Positions 41,447 to 44,224 of a stretch of 44,224 nucleotides of DNA are shown in pieces. The stretch's first letter is position 1; each line of letters opens with the position of its first letter. Origin of the DNA: Hyphomicrobiales bacterium (GTDB lineage: Bacteria; Pseudomonadota; Alphaproteobacteria; Rhizobiales; Beijerinckiaceae); assembly GCA_019247605.1 (NCBI GenBank), contig JAFBAS010000139.1:1-44224 (forward strand). Reading direction: 5' to 3'. The notes beneath the pieces are model-generated. The model made no database searches, was not told the DNA's origin, and saw only the letters and a list, made by a program, of their open reading frames with translations. Both the position numbers and the translations under genes were made by a program.

Positions 41447-44224
41447 GCAATCTTGCTCCTTCAGGGTCGAGGAAACATGTCGGGCCCACCTCGACGCGAA
41501 TGTCCGTGCCGCGCAACGCGTCCACCGCACGCAGCTTCTCGCCCAGGCGTTCACGCCCACGCCTCAAGAGCCCAAGCCCGATCGAAAGGTTGAGCGATGG
41601 CGAGAACGCGACCGAGGTGATGTGCCCTTCGTCATTTTGAGGGATGACCGGCGCATCGAGTGGGACCAAATGCGCCCCGGCCGTGAGCCTTGCGCTCGGG
41701 TCGAGCGGCTTCACGCCCACGAGCACTTGCCGATCGGGATCGAGAAGCCCCGGGCGCTCCGACATGGCGCGGCCGATAAAGTCCTTCCCCATCGCCATCA
41801 GGCGCGACAAACCGAGATCATGCGCGGTCGTCTGGCCGTTGAGCTCACCGCCTGCCGCGTGCCCTTTTTCGACGCGCATGACGTTGAGCGCCTCGAGACC
41901 GTAGGGCGCCGCCTCGAGCGCTTCGCCGGCCCGCATCAAGGCGCGGATCACCGCGTCGCCATAGCGGCAGGGCACGCCGAGCTCATAGGCGAGCTCGCCT
42001 GAAAACGAGATGCGGAAAAGGCGCGCCCGCAAGCCTCCGAGGATCGTCACTTCGCCGCAGGCCATGTAGGGGAAGGCCGCGTTCGAGATGTCGTGCCCGC
42101 GGTCGACGATCGCTTCGAGAAGCTCGCGCGATTTCGGACCGGCGAGCGCATATTGCGCCCATTGCTCGGTCACGGAGACGAAGCCGACATCGAGATCGGG
42201 CCAGAGCACCTGGTGGCAGAAATCGAGATGCTGCATCACGGCCGCGGCGTTCGCCGTGGTGGTGGTCATGAGATAATGATCCGGACCCAAGCGGGCCGTG
42301 GTGCCATCGTCGAAGACGAATCCGTCCTCGCGCAGCATGAGGCCGTAGCGGACCTTGCCGACGGGAAGCGATTTCCACGAGTTGCAGTAGACGCGCTCGA
42401 GGAATTCGGCGGCGTCGGTCCCCTGGATGTCGATCTTGCCGAGCGTCGACACATCGCAAACGCCGACGCGCGAACGCACCGCGATCACTTCTCGATTGCA
42501 AGCGTCGAACCAGCTCCGGTCGCCCTCTTGCGGAAAATATTGGGCGCGCAGCCACAGGCCCGTTTCCACGAAGACGGCGCCTTGCGCCTGGGCCCATTCA
42601 TGGGAAGGCGTGAGGCGTGTCGGGCGGTGCTCCTTGCCGCGCGCATGCCCCGCGAGCGCGCCGATCGCCACAGGCGTGAACGGCGGACGGAAAGTGGTGA
42701 CGCCCGTTTGCGGGATCGAGCGCGCGGTGATCTCGGCCATGACGGCGAGCCCGTTGACGTTCGCGGTCTTGCCCTGGTCGGTCGCCATGCCGAGCGTGGT
42801 GTAGCGCTTCAGATGCTCCACGGAGCGGAAGCCTTCGCGTTCGGCAAGCTCCACATCCTTGTCCGTCACATCGTTTTGGAAATCGATAAAGGCCTTCGCT
42901 TTATGCCCGCGCACGCGCCAAAGCGGCGTCATGGCGGCACTCTGCGGATCGACTTGAGGCGCGGCGGCAGGCCGCGTCTGGAAGCCTGCCGCATCTGCGG
43001 CCTGCGCACCCGCCTTCGCGCCTTCCGCAAAACACCGGGCCAGATCGTAAGTGCCGCGCGCGGCTCCGGCGACCGTCATCGCGCGCGGCGTGTCGCCCGG
43101 CACAAATCCCGCGATCGTGTCGTCCCAGACAGGGCGCCCACCGAGATGGGTGGCAAGATGCACATTGGGGCTGAAGCCCCCCGACATGGCGACGAGGTCA
43201 CAAGCGACGCGGCTCGTTCGGCCATTGGCTTCGCGGATATCGACGGCACGAACGGCGTGCCCGCCGATCGCGCGCGTCACCACGCCGCCCGCGATCAAGC
43301 GCGCGCCGGTGCTTTCGGCGAGCGCTGCGATCGAGGGAGCTGTTTCGGGCCGAGGGTCGACGAGCGCCGCGACCGTGACGCCGGCGGCGTGGAGATCGGC
43401 GACCACGCCCGCCGCATCGTCATTGTTGGCGAAAACGACAGCGCATCGGCCCGGTCTCGCGGCAAAACGGTTGAGATAGGTGCGCACCCCTCCCGCGAGC
43501 ATCACGCCTGGCCTGTCGTTATTGCCGAAGACGAGTGGGCGCTCGATCGCGCCCGCTGTGAGGACGCAGCGCTTGGCGACCATCCGCCAGGCGCGCTGGC
43601 GCGGCTCGAAAGCCGGAGGGAGCGCGACATGGTCGTTGACGCGTTCGAGCGCCCCATAGGTGCCGTGATCGTAAGTGCCGAACAAGGTGGTGCGGGTCAT
43701 CACCCGCACATCGGGGAACGACCGAAGCTCCGCCTCGATGCGCCGCACGAAATCGGGTGCCGTCTCGCCTGCAACCATGCCGCGCTCGGAAAGGAGCCGC
43801 CCGCCGAGGCGGAAATCCTCTTCGCAGAGGATCACGCGCGCGCCCGAGCGCGCCGCGGAAAGCGCCGCCATCAACCCCGCCGGGCCCGAGCCGATGACGA
43901 GCACGTCGCAAAACGCGAAGGCCTTCTCGTAATGGTCGGGGTCGACACCCTTGGGCGCGCGCCCCAGGCCTGCGGCCCGCCGGATCAGCGGCTCGTAGAC
44001 CTTCTCCCAAAAGGCAGCCGGCCACATGAAGGTCTTGTAGTAGAAGCCCGCCGCGAGGAATGGCGAAAAGATGGAGCCAGCAGCCATCAGGTCGAAGGCG
44101 AGCGAGGGCCAGCGGTTCTGGCTTGCCGCCTCGAGGTCGTCGAAAAGCTCGATCGCGGTCGCGCGCGTATTGGGCTCGCGCCGCGCGCCCGAGCGAAGCT
44201 CGACGAGCGCGCTCGGCTCCTCGG
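41439..44224 (-). CDS. soxA: Sarcosine oxidase alpha subunit (5' end cut by window edge)
   Basis: SoxA is the large subunit of heterotetrameric sarcosine oxidase; about 928 residues are visible and the N-terminus lies beyond the right edge. The frame stays open to 44224 (EEPSALVELRSGARREPN), part of the ferredoxin-like N-terminal domain. Next come the NAD-binding domain (VLVIGSGPAGLMAALSAARS), the NADH-oxidase-like region, and the C-terminal GcvT-like tetrahydrofolate domain (CDVSTLGKIDIQGTDAAEF and the ALNVMRVEKGH segment). soxB and soxD are expected just beyond the edge in the usual soxBDAG order. An internal Met at 44087 is not the start. Confidence 0.95.
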   Translation of the reverse strand, partial: EEPSALVELRSGARREPNTRATAIELFDDLEAASQNRWPSLAFDLMAAGSIFSPFLAAGFYYKTFMWPAAFWEKVYEPLIRRAAGLGRAPKGVDPDHYEKAFAFCDVLVIGSGPAGLMAALSAARSGARVILCEEDFRLGGRLLSERGMVAGETAPDFVRRIEAELRSFPDVRVMTRTTLFGTYDHGTYGALERVNDHVALPPAFEPRQRAWRMVAKRCVLTAGAIERPLVFGNNDRPGVMLAGGVRTYLNRFAARPGRCAVVFANNDDAAGVVADLHAAGVTVAALVDPRPETAPSIAALAESTGARLIAGGVVTRAIGGHAVRAVDIREANGRTSRVACDLVAMSGGFSPNVHLATHLGGRPVWDDTIAGFVPGDTPRAMTVAGAARGTYDLARCFAEGAKAGAQAADAAGFQTRPAAAPQVDPQSAAMTPLWRVRGHKAKAFIDFQNDVTDKDVELAEREGFRSVEHLKRYTTLGMATDQGKTANVNGLAVMAEITARSIPQTGVTTFRPPFTPVAIGALAGHARGKEHRPTRLTPSHEWAQAQGAVFVETGLWLRAQYFPQEGDRSWFDACNREVIAVRSRVGVCDVSTLGKIDIQGTDAAEFLERVYCNSWKSLPVGKVRYGLMLREDGFVFDDGTTARLGPDHYLMTTTTANAAAVMQHLDFCHQVLWPDLDVGFVSVTEQWAQYALAGPKSRELLEAIVDRGHDISNAAFPYMACGEVTILGGLRARLFRISFSGELAYELGVPCRYGDAVIRALMRAGEALEAAPYGLEALNVMRVEKGHAAGGELNGQTTAHDLGLSRLMAMGKDFIGRAMSERPGLLDPDRQVLVGVKPLDPSARLTAGAHLVPLDAPVIPQNDEGHITSVAFSPSLNLSIGLGLLRRGRERLGEKLRAVDALRGTDIRVEVGPTCFLDPEGARLRG

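Overview
The window is GC-rich chromosomal DNA from an alphaproteobacterium, most likely of the order Hyphomicrobiales (Rhizobiales). The evidence is gene content and order: an adenosylhomocysteinase gene followed by a DivL-type kinase with Tyr in place of the phosphoacceptor His, then a TsaE-AmgK fusion, a MurU-like nucleotidyltransferase, addB and addA; the Hsp20/DUF1150 pair; and a heterotetrameric sarcosine oxidase. Genus and species cannot be fixed from the sequence alone.

Layout from left to right. (1) 1-2240, plus strand: a polar amino-acid ABC importer (binding protein cut by the left edge, permease, ATPase). (2) 2586-7392, minus strand: a large MscS-type channel and a CHASE2 adenylate cyclase. 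(3) 7634-9436, plus strand: recJ. (4) 9527-10930, minus strand: a secreted, extremely His/Gly-rich protein built on two families of DNA tandem repeats. (5) 11195-15002, minus strand: a compact operon of 1-Cys peroxiredoxin, persulfide-dioxygenase/rhodanese fusion, DUF1643 protein and choline sulfatase. (6) 15160-15695: a frameshifted remnant of a GSU2403-family nucleotidyltransferase next to the 3' end of a tRNA-Val(CAC) gene. (7) 15856-16611, minus strand: Hsp20 and DUF1150 behind a good heat-shock (RpoH) promoter. (8) 16793-30178, minus strand: addA, addB, murU, tsaE-amgK, divL and ahcY, a block combining DNA break repair, cell-wall sugar recycling, tRNA t6A synthesis, cell-cycle signalling and the SAM cycle. 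(9) 30414-32497, plus strand: an orphan LutA-like protein and a TPR/glycosyltransferase-like protein, convergent with a Sua5-type tsaC. (10) 33699-37119, plus strand: a translationally coupled acyl-CoA operon (DmdC-like dehydrogenase, degenerate SDR, isomerase-like crotonase). (11) 37235-40805: an exported protein, an MFS transporter on the minus strand, and a PLP decarboxylase. (12) 40820-44224, minus strand: soxG and soxA, the latter cut by the right edge.

Most of the content is chromosomal housekeeping. The accessory or less understood pieces are the His-rich repeat protein, the peroxiredoxin/persulfide/choline-sulfatase operon, the degenerate SDR inside the acyl-CoA operon, the tRNA-linked pseudogene, and a scattered family of short palindromic intergenic repeats. 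Many long open frames lie antisense to the genes listed here. They are shadows produced by high GC content and are not annotated. No CRISPR array, insertion sequence, prophage or clear anti-phage system was seen.
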